Source: Tritonibacter aquimaris
GTDB lineage: Bacteria; Pseudomonadota; Alphaproteobacteria; Rhodobacterales; Rhodobacteraceae
Assembly (NCBI RefSeq): GCF_009617595.1
Contig: NZ_WIXK01000005.1
Location: 310,001-374,000 of the forward strand
Reading direction: 5' to 3'
Length of the DNA stretch: 64,000 bases
Part shown: positions 26,181 to 35,315 of the stretch, in pieces
Numbering within the stretch: the stretch's first letter is position 1
Layout: each line of letters starts with the position of its first letter
Position numbers and translations under genes: made by a program
Notes under the pieces: generated by a model
What the model was told of the DNA's origin: nothing
Databases searched by the model: none
Seen by the model: the letters and a program-made list of their open reading frames with translations, nothing else

Positions 26181-28040
26181 CTAGCGGCTGAAACGACGGG
26201 CCAGTCTGCGCAGCCAGCTGGTTTCAGGTGCAGTAGCGGTTGCAACGGCTTCGGGCAGCTGCGCGGCCACGCCTTCGGGATCCACCAGGGTTTTGCCGTC
26301 TTGGAACTGCAAGCGGTACAGATCGGCATAGATGCCGCCACGCTCGAGCAGCTCTTCATGGGTGCCTTGATCGGCGATTTCACCACGTTCCATCACCACA
26401 ATCTTATCAGCCGAGCGAATGGTCGACAAACGGTGCGCAATGACCAAAGTGGTGCGCCCACCTGAGAGTTTGTCGAGCGCGGATTGAACAACTTTTTCGG
26501 ATTGCGCATCCAGCGCAGAGGTAGCTTCATCCAGGAGCAGGATCGGAGTATTTCGCAGCAAGGCACGCGCGATCACCACCCGCTGCCGTTGCCCGCCCGA
26601 TAGCGCCGATCCACGCGGCCCCACCAATGTATCAAGCCCGTCGCTCAGCTTGGGGAGAAAGTCGCTGACATGGGCGGCATCCAGCACCTCTTGTAGTGCT
26701 TCTTCGCTTACATCGGTGCGGCCCAGAAGGATGTTTTCGCGCAGGGTCTCATCAAACAGCAGCGCTTCTTGGGTGACCACGGAAAACAGATCGCGCAGAT
26801 CTTTCAGAGCCATTTCATTCACCGCAACCCCGCCAAGGGTGGCACGGCCTTCAACAGGATCCACAAGCCGGGTCAGTAGGTTGAAAATGGTAGATTTACC
26901 CGCACCGGACGCGCCAACCAAAGCAGTGGTTTTACCCGCTTCGGCCACCAGTGTCAGATTGCGCAACACCCGCGCACTGCCATATTCAAGCGAGACGTTT
27001 TCCAGCTGAATTTCCGGTAGACCTTTGGGGGCAGGTTTGGGGTTTTCCGGTTCGGTCAGCTCAATTGGGGCATCCATCAAACCTTTGATCCGTTCCATTG
27101 CCGCAGCGGCTGCCTGCCAGACCCCGCTCATGTTTGCGAGGCGGCGCATGGGATCAAACGTCAGGCCGATGGCGGTGAAAAAGCTCATGAACTGGCCAAC
27201 GGTTTTCTCGCCGCCGATGATCTGCTGGCCGCCATAGAGCACCACGCCCATAACGCCAAGACCAGCCATAATATCGATCATGCCGGTAATGGAAGAGGTG
27301 CCGAATTGCGCCTTTACCTCTTGGCGGACAAATTCGTCGGTGTGATGCGCAAAGCGTTCCTCTTGGTATTCTTCCAGACTGTTGAGTTTGATCGGGACTA
27401 TGCCGTGAAAGATTTCATCCAGCCGGGTTGCAAGCGATGCACCAAGATCACGGGCCCGGGATGCTTTTTTGCGCACATAGCGCTGGACTGAGGCAATAGG
27501 AATGAGCAGCATCGGCAACCCTACCAGCATGATCAGCGTCCAGCGCCAATCCACCATCAAGGCCACATAGAGTGTGGCAAAAAGCTGGGTCACATCGCGC
27601 CCCGCGCCAGTGATCACCGAGCGCCAAACCTGATTGATCGCGCCGACATCGGTTTGAATGCGCTGGATCAGTGCCCCTGGGGGGTGACTCTGGTGAAAAG
27701 AGGGATCCTGACGGATCATTCGCGCCAACATGTCGCGACGCAAATGCGCGGCCGAGGTTTGAGCAATTTTTGCGAGGATCACTTTTTGGCAGACGCTGGT
27801 GATGCCGCGAACGGAGAAAATGATCAGAAAGGCCATGCTGACCCAGAACAGCGCATCCCCATTGCCTGCCACAAACACATGGTCAAACATTGGCTGCATC
27901 ATATAGGCAAGACCACCCACAGTGGAGCCTTCGATCAGCATAAAGATAAAGGCAACGCCAAGCAGCCCTATGTATGGGCGCAGGTAACCTTTCCACAGCC
28001 AACCCATCAGTTCGCGTGAAGATTTATGGGGGGTGCTCAT
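26181..28040 (-). CDS. MsbA-type ABC transporter, fused permease and ATPase
   Basis: A 619-aa half-transporter. The N-terminal six-helix ABC type 1 membrane domain covers about residues 1-330. The C-terminal nucleotide-binding domain has Walker A GASGAGKST, the signature LSGGQRQR and Walker B LLLDEATSALD. It functions as a dimer exporting lipids or drugs; similarity to MsbA suggests lipid A or phospholipid flipping, but the substrate cannot be read from sequence. It diverges from the aminotransferase gene. Confidence 0.92.
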   Translation of the reverse strand: MSTPHKSSRELMGWLWKGYLRPYIGLLGVAFIFMLIEGSTVGGLAYMMQPMFDHVFVAGNGDALFWVSMAFLIIFSVRGITSVCQKVILAKIAQTSAAHLRRDMLARMIRQDPSFHQSHPPGALIQRIQTDVGAINQVWRSVITGAGRDVTQLFATLYVALMVDWRWTLIMLVGLPMLLIPIASVQRYVRKKASRARDLGASLATRLDEIFHGIVPIKLNSLEEYQEERFAHHTDEFVRQEVKAQFGTSSITGMIDIMAGLGVMGVVLYGGQQIIGGEKTVGQFMSFFTAIGLTFDPMRRLANMSGVWQAAAAAMERIKGLMDAPIELTEPENPKPAPKGLPEIQLENVSLEYGSARVLRNLTLVAEAGKTTALVGASGAGKSTIFNLLTRLVDPVEGRATLGGVAVNEMALKDLRDLFSVVTQEALLFDETLRENILLGRTDVSEEALQEVLDAAHVSDFLPKLSDGLDTLVGPRGSALSGGQRQRVVIARALLRNTPILLLDEATSALDAQSEKVVQSALDKLSGGRTTLVIAHRLSTIRSADKIVVMERGEIADQGTHEELLERGGIYADLYRLQFQDGKTLVDPEGVAAQLPEAVATATAPETSWLRRLARRFSR

Positions 28041-28322
28041 AATGTCAGGTCGCCTCTTGTCAAACAGGGTGCTCGATCTGCCGTGGAAACGGTATGAGCT
28101 GCGCCATTTAAGCAGCTCGGGTCAGGGGTGCAAGCGCTCGACGGGTTGTTGCAGGTTCTGGTTGTGTTGTCTGCGCGCATGCCTGTGCCCAATCTCGCAG
28201 CGTAACCAAGGATGTCGTCGGATATTTCGACGCTACAGCATTTCCAATTTGACCTGTGGTTCGGGCAGGATAGGGTTCAAGGTGACATCCGGCCAACGGG
28301 CCGAAAGATAAAGGCAAAAATC

Positions 28323-29540
28323 ATGACAGATGTTCTTTCTCTCGCCGCAGGACGACCCTATCTGGCTATTCCCGGACCCTCGGTGGTGCCCGATGAGGTG
28401 CTGCGCGCGATGCATCATGCGTCCTCCAATATCTATGAGGGGGCGCTGGTGGAAATGGTGCCCGGCATTATTGATGATCTGAAACGCGTCGCCCGTACCA
28501 GCCAAAACGCAGCCATCTATATCTGCAATGGTCACGGCCTCTGGGAAGCGGCATTGGCCAATCTGGCCGCGCCCGGGGAGCAGATGGTTGCGCTGTCCAA
28601 TGGTCGATTTGGCGCGGGCTGGGTGGAAACCGCGACCAAGATGGGCATCAGCGTTGATGAAATCGAAAGCCCGATGGGCGCGCCCTGGGATCTGGCGCGG
28701 CTCAGTGAAGTTCTGCGCAACGATACTGATCATCAGATCAAGGCCGTGATGGCGGTGCATGTGGATACTTCATCGTCGGTGCGCAATGATTTTACCGCGC
28801 TGCGTGCGCTTTTGGATGAATTGGGACATCCGGCGCTGCTGCTGGCAGATTGCATTGCATCACTGGGCTGTGAACGATTTGAGATGGATGCCTGGGGTGT
28901 TGATCTGGTGATTGCGGCCAGTCAGAAGGGGCTGATGCTGCCACCGGGGCTGGGTTTTGTGTTCTTCAGCGACAAGGCTGCGGCGATGCGGGATCAGATG
29001 GCGCAGGTCAGCCCGTATTGGGATTGGAAACCGCGCGCCAACCCAGATCTGTTTTACCAGTATTTCTGCGGCACCGCTCCGGTGCAGCATCTGTATGGTC
29101 TGCGTGCAGCGCTTGATCTGATCCATGCGGAAGGGCTTGAAAACGTCTGGCGGCGCCATGAAATCCTTGCGCGGGCGATCTGGGCTGCCGCCGAGGCCTG
29201 GGGGCAGGGGGGCGATCTGCGTCTTGAGGTTAAAGATGCGGCACGGCGCTCACATGCGGTGACATCACTGGTACTGACGCCCAAGGATGCGCCGCGTCTG
29301 CGCGTGTGGTGTGAAGAAAACCTTGGTCTGACGCTGGGCATTGGCCTGCGCGAGGTGCCTTGGGGGCATGAAGACTGGCACAGCCATTTCCGCTTTGGTC
29401 ATATGGGGCATGTCAGCGGCCATATGATCATGGGGCTTTTGGGCGGCGTCGAAACCGCAATGACGGCATGCGGCATTGAACATGGCGCGGGCGCAATTGA
29501 GGCCGCAGCACGTGTACTGGCACAGCCGCGGCGTGACTGA
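28323..29540 (+). CDS. Class V PLP aminotransferase (alanine/serine-glyoxylate type)
   Basis: A 405-aa fold type I PLP enzyme. It begins with the AGRPYLAIPGPSVVPDEVL segment typical of the alanine-glyoxylate/serine-glyoxylate aminotransferase group. The PLP Lys is in ASQKGLMLPPG, with the Asp that contacts the PLP ring in LLLADCIASLG. It likely transfers an amino group to glyoxylate or pyruvate; the donor is not determined. The ATG lies after AAAGG and the frame upstream is unsupported. Downstream is a 325-base gap without a gene. Confidence 0.88.
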   Translation: MTDVLSLAAGRPYLAIPGPSVVPDEVLRAMHHASSNIYEGALVEMVPGIIDDLKRVARTSQNAAIYICNGHGLWEAALANLAAPGEQMVALSNGRFGAGWVETATKMGISVDEIESPMGAPWDLARLSEVLRNDTDHQIKAVMAVHVDTSSSVRNDFTALRALLDELGHPALLLADCIASLGCERFEMDAWGVDLVIAASQKGLMLPPGLGFVFFSDKAAAMRDQMAQVSPYWDWKPRANPDLFYQYFCGTAPVQHLYGLRAALDLIHAEGLENVWRRHEILARAIWAAAEAWGQGGDLRLEVKDAARRSHAVTSLVLTPKDAPRLRVWCEENLGLTLGIGLREVPWGHEDWHSHFRFGHMGHVSGHMIMGLLGGVETAMTACGIEHGAGAIEAAARVLAQPRRD

Positions 29541-29865
29541 GCTCAATCCTAAGGCCCCCCTCGCGCGGCGTTACTGACCGGTTCGTCGATCAGTTCGATA
29601 CTGTCGATCAGCCCGATATTGGCGCCCGATATTGGCGATGGTTGGCTAACCGGTGCACAGCGCCACAGCCCACCATTGTGCTGGAGGCTGAATGGCACAA
29701 TAGATCTGTTGATTGCGGCGCACCATGGGTGAGCCGCATCAATCTATCAGTGCAGTGATGCGCGTTGGGGCAAAAGGTCTGTGCCATACCGCCAGATGGC
29801 CGTATGAAACTGCGCCCCACCGGCGCGATTTAGGTGTTTTCCGCTTTGCAGACCAGCAGTGGTGG
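29541..29865. other. Gap without a recognised gene; 13-base tandem duplication
   Basis: GCCCGATATTGGC occurs twice head to tail at 29611-29636, and GTCGATCAG occurs twice just before. The short open frames here on both strands show no recognisable protein. It may be a decayed gene, but I cannot name one. Confidence 0.4.
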
Positions 29866-30066
29866 CTAGTGCTGCTTTTGCGAGGGTGCTGCCTCATCAA
29901 GGACAACCTGCATGCGGCCGATCAAATGGTTGATCAGCACCGCAGCGGCGACCACGGCAACCATGCCAAATGCGGCCCATAAAATCATCAGCACCCAAAA
30001 CAGGATCACTGATGCAAATATGCAAAAAGCGGAAAGATAGTCGGATTGGTCTTCGCGTTGCTGCAT
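29866..30066 (-). CDS. Small membrane protein, function unknown
   Basis: A 66-aa protein: a polar N-terminus (MQQREDQSDY), then about 40 hydrophobic residues forming one or two transmembrane helices, then a short tail rich in Gln/Lys/His. GGAGG lies eight bases before this ATG, which decides it over upstream in-frame starts. It follows the HisC-like aminotransferase on the same strand, 73 bases away, and could be cotranscribed. Confidence 0.6.
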   Translation of the reverse strand: MQQREDQSDYLSAFCIFASVILFWVLMILWAAFGMVAVVAAAVLINHLIGRMQVVLDEAAPSQKQH

Positions 30067-30139
30067 TGAACAAGCCTCCATACGATCCAGATAGAATAGG
30101 GCAAAACAGCTAATAAGCCGTGAACCCACTCTAATTGAT

Positions 30140-31273
30140 CTAGGGCTCGCCCTTGGCACGTCCAGTGCTGCCCATTGCGTGCTTTAGTGCGATGGGCAAA
30201 AGCTGGGAAAATGTCTCCAGCTCGTCTGCGGGACCACAGGACACACGGATGCAGCGGTTTTGTGGCGCGGCAAAGGGCATGCGGACAAAACAGCCAAGTT
30301 CAAACAGCCCATCCATCACCCGTTTTGCAAATTCACCATCAAAGCCACAGTCAATGGTGACAAAATTGGTCGCCGAGGGCAGGGGCATCAGTTTGTTGTC
30401 TCTGGCAATGGTGCTGATCTGTTCACGCGCAGTGGCGATTTCTTTTACCCGTGTTGACAGCCCCTTCCGATCCTGAACCGCGGCCTGCGCTGCTGTTTGG
30501 GCCAGAAGGTTCACCCCAAAATGGTTGCGCAGCTTATCAAAGGCGCGGATCAGATTCATATGCCCCACAGCGTAGCCAATGCGCAGCCCAGCCATGCCGT
30601 AAGCCTTGGAGAAGGTACGCATGCGAATAACGCGAGGATCATCTGCTGAAATGGGCGCGGCGGTGCCAGCAGGCGCGCATTCCACATAGGCTTCGTCCAG
30701 AATGAGGAGGCAACCCTCCGGCAGATCTTCAAGCGCCGCAGCAATGGCCGCGCCGGGATGCCAGCTGCCCATCGGATTGTCGGGATTAGCGAGGTAAACC
30801 AGTTTTGCATCCACCTCACGCGCCTTGGCAAACAGCGCTTTGGGATCTTCGTGATCCTCCAGATATGGTACGGTTTCCACAACACCACCACAGCCCGCCA
30901 CGTGATAGTTAAATGTGGGATAGGCACCAAGGGACGTGACAACCTTATCACCAGCGCCAATCAAAAGCCGCACCAAGATGCCCAGCAGCCCATCGATACC
31001 TTCACCAACAACGATATTGTCGATCTCGCAGCGGTGCTCTTGGGCAAGGGTGGCGCGCAGGTGAAAACTGGTGGCATCGCCGTATTTCCAAACCTCTCCA
31101 AGGGCGCGCGACATTGCTGAAACCGCTGCAGGAACCGGGCCAAAGCCATTTTCATTGGCCCCAAGGCGCGCGGCAAAAGGCACGCCGCGTCGGCGTTCCA
31201 GCTCTTCGGGGCCAACAAAGGGCACGGTTTCAGGCAGCGCGGCAACAAGCGGGGTATATCGAGGACCAGTCAT
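30140..31273 (-). CDS. Class I/II PLP aminotransferase, HisC-like
   Basis: A 377-aa fold type I aminotransferase resembling histidinol-phosphate aminotransferase. LGANENGFGP (about residue 37) is the substrate-carboxylate region, YLANPDNPMG binds PLP, and the Lys is in FSKAYGMAGLRIGY, with the conserved C-terminal Arg in RCIRVSCG. There is no his operon nearby, so an aromatic amino acid or another role is as likely as histidine synthesis. ATG start, no obvious neighbour dependence. Confidence 0.87.
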   Translation of the reverse strand: MTGPRYTPLVAALPETVPFVGPEELERRRGVPFAARLGANENGFGPVPAAVSAMSRALGEVWKYGDATSFHLRATLAQEHRCEIDNIVVGEGIDGLLGILVRLLIGAGDKVVTSLGAYPTFNYHVAGCGGVVETVPYLEDHEDPKALFAKAREVDAKLVYLANPDNPMGSWHPGAAIAAALEDLPEGCLLILDEAYVECAPAGTAAPISADDPRVIRMRTFSKAYGMAGLRIGYAVGHMNLIRAFDKLRNHFGVNLLAQTAAQAAVQDRKGLSTRVKEIATAREQISTIARDNKLMPLPSATNFVTIDCGFDGEFAKRVMDGLFELGCFVRMPFAAPQNRCIRVSCGPADELETFSQLLPIALKHAMGSTGRAKGEP

Positions 31274-31529
31274 AGCTGCAGAGTTAATGCGTATTGCCCC
31301 GCAATCGCAAGCATGGCACCGCGAAAAAGCCCGTGCCCTCCTGCTGTTGCCGGAGCCGTGTCAATGCGTGGAAAATCAGGTCACTGTCGCGCAGTACAGC
31401 GGGTGAAAAGCAGGCGTGAAATCGCCGAAGCCAAATTTCTACCAATGTTAGCGCAACTAAACATTGAGGGTGGGCCAATTCACGCTATAGACGGGGCCAA
31501 AGACCCCATTCTTCGGAGAGTGACACGTT

Positions 31530-32432
31530 ATGGTTCAAGACGCATCTATTCAGCAAGAACAATTTGATCGGATTTCTACAGGCAATGGCTTTATTGCAGC
31601 GTTGGATCAATCCGGCGGCTCCACCCCCAAAGCGCTGGCGCTTTATGGTGTGAATGAAGACGCCTATTCCAACGATGATGAGATGTTTGGTGAGATCCAC
31701 AAGATGCGTACCCGCATCATCACCGCGCCGTCTTTTGACAAAGCCAAGATCCTTGGCGCGATCCTGTTTGAAAAAACCATGGATAGCGCCATCGATGGTC
31801 TGCCCACCGCACAGTACCTGTGGGAAAAATGTGGCGTTGTGCCGTTCCTGAAGGTCGACAAGGGCCTTGCAGACGAGGAAAACGGTGTGCAGGTGATGAA
31901 GCCGATGCCGGAACTGGACGCGCTGCTGTCACGTGCCGTTGAAGCAGGCATCTTTGGCACCAAGATGCGTTCGGTGGTAAAAGAAGCCAACGTTGCTGGC
32001 ATCAAAGCCGTTGTGGCGCAGCAGTTCGAAGTGGGTAAACAGATCGCCGCAGCGGGTCTGGTGCCGATCATCGAGCCTGAGGTGGACATCAACTCTGCCA
32101 CCAAAGCAGAAGCCGAAGTGCTGCTGAAAGGTGAGATCCAGGCGCAGCTTGACGCGCTGGAAGAAGGCACCAAAGTAGCGCTGAAGCTGACCATCCCAAC
32201 AGAAGCTGGTCTTTATGACAGCCTGGCCGACCACCCTGCCGTTGTGCGTGTTGTGGCGCTGTCGGGTGGCTATTCCACAGCGGACGCATGTGAGAAACTG
32301 TCGAATAACACCAAGATGATCGCATCCTTCAGCCGCGCGCTGACCGAAGGTCTGAATGCCGCGATGTCTGACGAAGAGTACAACGCGGCGCTGGGCGCGA
32401 ATATCACTAAAATCTATGAGGCGTCGCTCTAA
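31530..32432 (+). CDS. Class I fructose-bisphosphate aldolase
   Basis: A 300-aa Schiff-base aldolase of the small bacterial class I type. It begins with [17 protein letters not shown], the active-site region of the family, and contains [14 protein letters not shown] and [11 protein letters not shown]. It cleaves or makes fructose 1,6-bisphosphate without a metal. The gene stands alone with a strong terminator and a 435-base AT-rich gap downstream. Confidence 0.92.
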   Translation: MVQDASIQQEQFDRISTGNGFIAALDQSGGSTPKALALYGVNEDAYSNDDEMFGEIHKMRTRIITAPSFDKAKILGAILFEKTMDSAIDGLPTAQYLWEKCGVVPFLKVDKGLADEENGVQVMKPMPELDALLSRAVEAGIFGTKMRSVVKEANVAGIKAVVAQQFEVGKQIAAAGLVPIIEPEVDINSATKAEAEVLLKGEIQAQLDALEEGTKVALKLTIPTEAGLYDSLADHPAVVRVVALSGGYSTADACEKLSNNTKMIASFSRALTEGLNAAMSDEEYNAALGANITKIYEASL

Positions 32433-32470
32433 GAACGCATCAGCGCCAATCGGCACTGTCAAATCTCTGA

Positions 32471-32503
32471 ACGCCCTTCGTGTCAATCACGGAGGGCGTT
32501 TTT
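32471..32503 (+). terminator. Rho-independent terminator of the aldolase gene
   Basis: 12-bp stem ACGCCCTTCGTG/CACGGAGGGCGT (one wobble) with a 5-base loop, then TTTTT. Confidence 0.88.
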
Positions 32504-32509
32504 AATTGC

Positions 32510-32867
32510 GGCTTTGCGGAGCTTCTTTGAGCTTTTTAAGCGGCAACGTCCTATAAAGATTGAATTATTTTGCAATTCCAGAGTGTTTTTAAAACGGTCA
32601 GCTCATTTGGGGTTGTTTGATCATTTTGGATAATAACGCATTGTAAATAAATAACTATACTGCAGTCTGTGAGGTGTATTCTTGCCGTTGGATTGCATGC
32701 GATGAATGTACGCTGAAACATCAGCGTCTTTAATTTTTCGCGCGATTTTTGTTTTTTCCGAGAGCTTTATTAATTCTGTTATTCAAACAAGGTTTAACTA
32801 GATTTTAACTTAGTCACCCTGTGGAAACGGGTTAATTTTGGCATCTTACTAGTTCTGAGGAAGAGTT
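32510..32867. other. AT-rich intergenic region with a small hairpin
   Basis: Markedly AT-rich compared with the surroundings. It contains a perfect 7-bp hairpin ACGCTGA/TCAGCGT at 32710-32727 followed by CTTTAATTTTT, which could be a terminator of an unseen transcript. No gene is seen; the promoter of the following gene is presumably here. Confidence 0.5.
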
Positions 32868-33893
32868 ATGAATGTATATTTGTATTGGTTCGACCGAGTT
32901 CTTGGGGTCTTTACCTGGTTGCTGGGTGTGCTGGTACCGGTTGCCCTGTTGTGGGCGCTGATTGCGCCTGAAACTGCGCAGCGCTATGTGCCCGGTGTTT
33001 CGCTTGTTGTCGCGTCTTTAGAGGGGCTGCAAGCCGATGATGCGACTGAGAAAAAGCCTGATGCGCAGACGCTGGACTTGTTGAGTGATCCGAAAAAACA
33101 CCTGACGGCCTGGGGCTATGAAGCCGAAAACGCCAGCAGCGAAGATATTCTTTCCTCGGCGATACGCGATGGTCGTCTGCAGGTTGCGCGGGCTGCGATT
33201 TTCACCAATGAGCCGCTGACGGATCGGCTGCTCTATCGTGTGGTGATTCCAAATGAGTTGAAAAACGATCTGGTTGAACATGGCAATTGGGCAGAAGAAG
33301 GGGGCCTGTGTGCGCATCTGACCCCGGAAAAAGCGCTGAGCTCGGCTTTGCCGGTAAAGGATAAAAACATTGGTTTGCTGGCAGATCATTGTCCGGCGGA
33401 AAAATGGAAACTCCGCCGCGAGGTCGACGCGATCATGAAAGACATCAACCGGGTGGAAATGTTGAATCAGCTTGCTGAACAAAAGCTGGGGATTGCCCGC
33501 CAGGACTGCTACCGCTTCTTCTTCTCGACAGGGTTCAGGCAGCAGCTTGAACAGTCAATGGTGCAATATTCCCGCTCTGAGGGGCGCGAGGTTCGCGACA
33601 TTGACCTATATGTGATCCGCTCTGATCTGCTGCCATTTGTCAAAACAACCCCCACCCGTGAAGAGGCGCTGGCCTGGCTGCGTTCAGAGATTGATTTTGG
33701 CAATATCGCCGCGGTGGAGGGCCAGCTTGTCAGCGGGCCGCAGCTCAAAGCGTCGATGTCACCGGTTGAAGAACGGGTACAGCAAACCATCGATGAGCTG
33801 GCGCGCGACGAATGTTATGCGCTGCGCCCGATCTACACCCCCGAACCCGAACTCGCCAGCCGCGCCCGCAGCATTCGTCCCTATCTGGAGTAG
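32868..33893 (+). CDS. Hypothetical membrane-anchored protein
   Basis: A 341-aa protein with one N-terminal transmembrane segment (about residues 10-34) and a largely helical, charged soluble domain that includes two cysteine-containing stretches (GGLCAHL, DHCPAEKW). GAGGAAGA precedes the ATG. I recognise no domain. It stands alone between an AT-rich gap and a terminator, so context says nothing about its job. An inner-membrane location with the C-terminal domain outside is plausible. Confidence 0.78.
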   Translation: MNVYLYWFDRVLGVFTWLLGVLVPVALLWALIAPETAQRYVPGVSLVVASLEGLQADDATEKKPDAQTLDLLSDPKKHLTAWGYEAENASSEDILSSAIRDGRLQVARAAIFTNEPLTDRLLYRVVIPNELKNDLVEHGNWAEEGGLCAHLTPEKALSSALPVKDKNIGLLADHCPAEKWKLRREVDAIMKDINRVEMLNQLAEQKLGIARQDCYRFFFSTGFRQQLEQSMVQYSRSEGREVRDIDLYVIRSDLLPFVKTTPTREEALAWLRSEIDFGNIAAVEGQLVSGPQLKASMSPVEERVQQTIDELARDECYALRPIYTPEPELASRARSIRPYLE

Positions 33894-33925
33894 CGCGTGC
33901 GCCTGCCAATGTGGTGATAGGTAAT

Positions 33926-33956
33926 AAAAAAGGCCGTCCCTTGGGGCGGCTTTTTT
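33926..33956 (+). terminator. Rho-independent terminator
   Basis: Stem GCCGTCCC/GGGGCGGC flanked by A-run and T-run (TTTTTT), 33 bases after the stop of the 341-aa protein gene. Confidence 0.85.
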
Positions 33957-34125
33957 GTGCTTTGCCGGGGGAGTTTTTCAAGCTGCACAGTGTTGCGCCG
34001 CGCTTTGGTTGGCAGGGTTGATGCTTTTTATGGGGGTGCCCTACAGAACTATGCTGCCAAAACGGAGCGAGTAGTGGAAACAGATATCAGTTATATTTCA
34101 CCGCTCGTAGTAGGAGTAAGAGCCA

Positions 34126-35148
34126 ATGGCAGGAAAACAACACCACCATGTCTGGCGGATGTTGCAGCGTGGGTTTGGAGACAAGAAGGGCGCGGATCAT
34201 CACATCTGGGTTTACCATAAAGGTGTTATACCAAGCCGAAAAGGTACGCGGAACTTTGGGGCCGATAGGTTCTTCTATGGGCCGGAGGGTTCGGAAACGG
34301 ATGAGAGTATCACCAAATTTGAAAATTCTGTGCAGGGCAAGATACAAGACGCACGTGTACTGGACGATGGCGAAGAGTTATCTGCCATGTTTGTTGCACC
34401 GTTGATCGCGCATCTTGAAAGCAGATCGAACTTCTTACGCGCAGAACTTTCGAGCTTACTTGAACGGATTCAGTTCGTTTTGGGAGATCATTTTAGCTCA
34501 ACCGCCAAATTGAAAACGATGGCGAGAGACTATCTAAAACGAAACCCGGAACAGATAAACGAACTTCTCGCAACGAATTTTGTTCCCAATAGTCAACGTG
34601 AACTTCTCTCGAAGCAGATTGAGGTCTATTTCGATCACTTGCCGACTGAAGTGTTTGAGAGTTTGCTCGATGGCATGGTAGCCGAAGCCTTTCTACTGGC
34701 AAAGCTTTTGCCCGATGTAGTCAAAGAATCTCATAATAAAGCCATTCTAGAAATCAAGTCTGAAAGCCCTCGGGTAAAAGCACTATTAGAATTTAAATAC
34801 ACTGTATACCGCCCGCAGGTTGGGCAATTGATTCTTCCCGACACTTGTTGTGCCTTCATCGGTCTCAAGGATTGTACGCCCTTTGCCCAGCCACAGAATG
34901 CTGTGCATACGATCATCGTACCTATTTCGTCTGAGGTCGCGATAGTTGGGCGGAAGGGAAAGGAATGGCCGTTGGAGTTGAAAACGGTCAATCGGTTGCT
35001 CGCTGGGTGTGCACATGATGCGTTTATTGCTCGAACCAATGATCCTGTACTTGCCTCTCTTTCTGGCCGGATCGGTAAATATGCAAAATTGATAGGCGAC
35101 AAGGAGATCCGAGAACTGCTCTCTTTCGAAAACTTGTTATCAAAATAA
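34126..35148 (+). CDS. DUF4238-like protein, accessory gene
   Basis: A 340-aa soluble protein. It starts MAGKQHHHVWRMLQRGFG, matching the His-rich opening of DUF4238 ('HYVP..L..F'). A central helical region and a C-terminal segment with PDTCCAFIGL and NRLLAGCAHDAFI follow. Members are scattered in accessory regions with unknown function. The gene is distinctly more AT-rich than its neighbours, lies between two terminators, and is a likely recent acquisition. Confidence 0.75.
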   Translation: MAGKQHHHVWRMLQRGFGDKKGADHHIWVYHKGVIPSRKGTRNFGADRFFYGPEGSETDESITKFENSVQGKIQDARVLDDGEELSAMFVAPLIAHLESRSNFLRAELSSLLERIQFVLGDHFSSTAKLKTMARDYLKRNPEQINELLATNFVPNSQRELLSKQIEVYFDHLPTEVFESLLDGMVAEAFLLAKLLPDVVKESHNKAILEIKSESPRVKALLEFKYTVYRPQVGQLILPDTCCAFIGLKDCTPFAQPQNAVHTIIVPISSEVAIVGRKGKEWPLELKTVNRLLAGCAHDAFIARTNDPVLASLSGRIGKYAKLIGDKEIRELLSFENLLSK

Positions 35149-35260
35149 GTCTTCGACCCTGTATCTCATTTGAGTTGGGGGCGCTTGGGAGGGGCGAAAT
35201 CTGCTGTTGAAACGTACCCCACACAAACTGGAACGGTTGGCTTGGTGTTGTTGCACAACA

Positions 35261-35296
35261 AAAAAACGCCCCGGATCTCTCCGAGGCGTTTCTTTT
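35261..35296. terminator. Terminator of pyrG, usable in both directions
   Basis: ACGCCCCGGA/TCCGAGGCGT (one mismatch) with loop TCTC. An A-run lies on one side and a T-rich run on the other, so it serves pyrG from the right and the DUF4238 gene from the left. Confidence 0.8.
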
Positions 35297-35315
35297 ATTC
35301 GCAATGATCGCGTGA

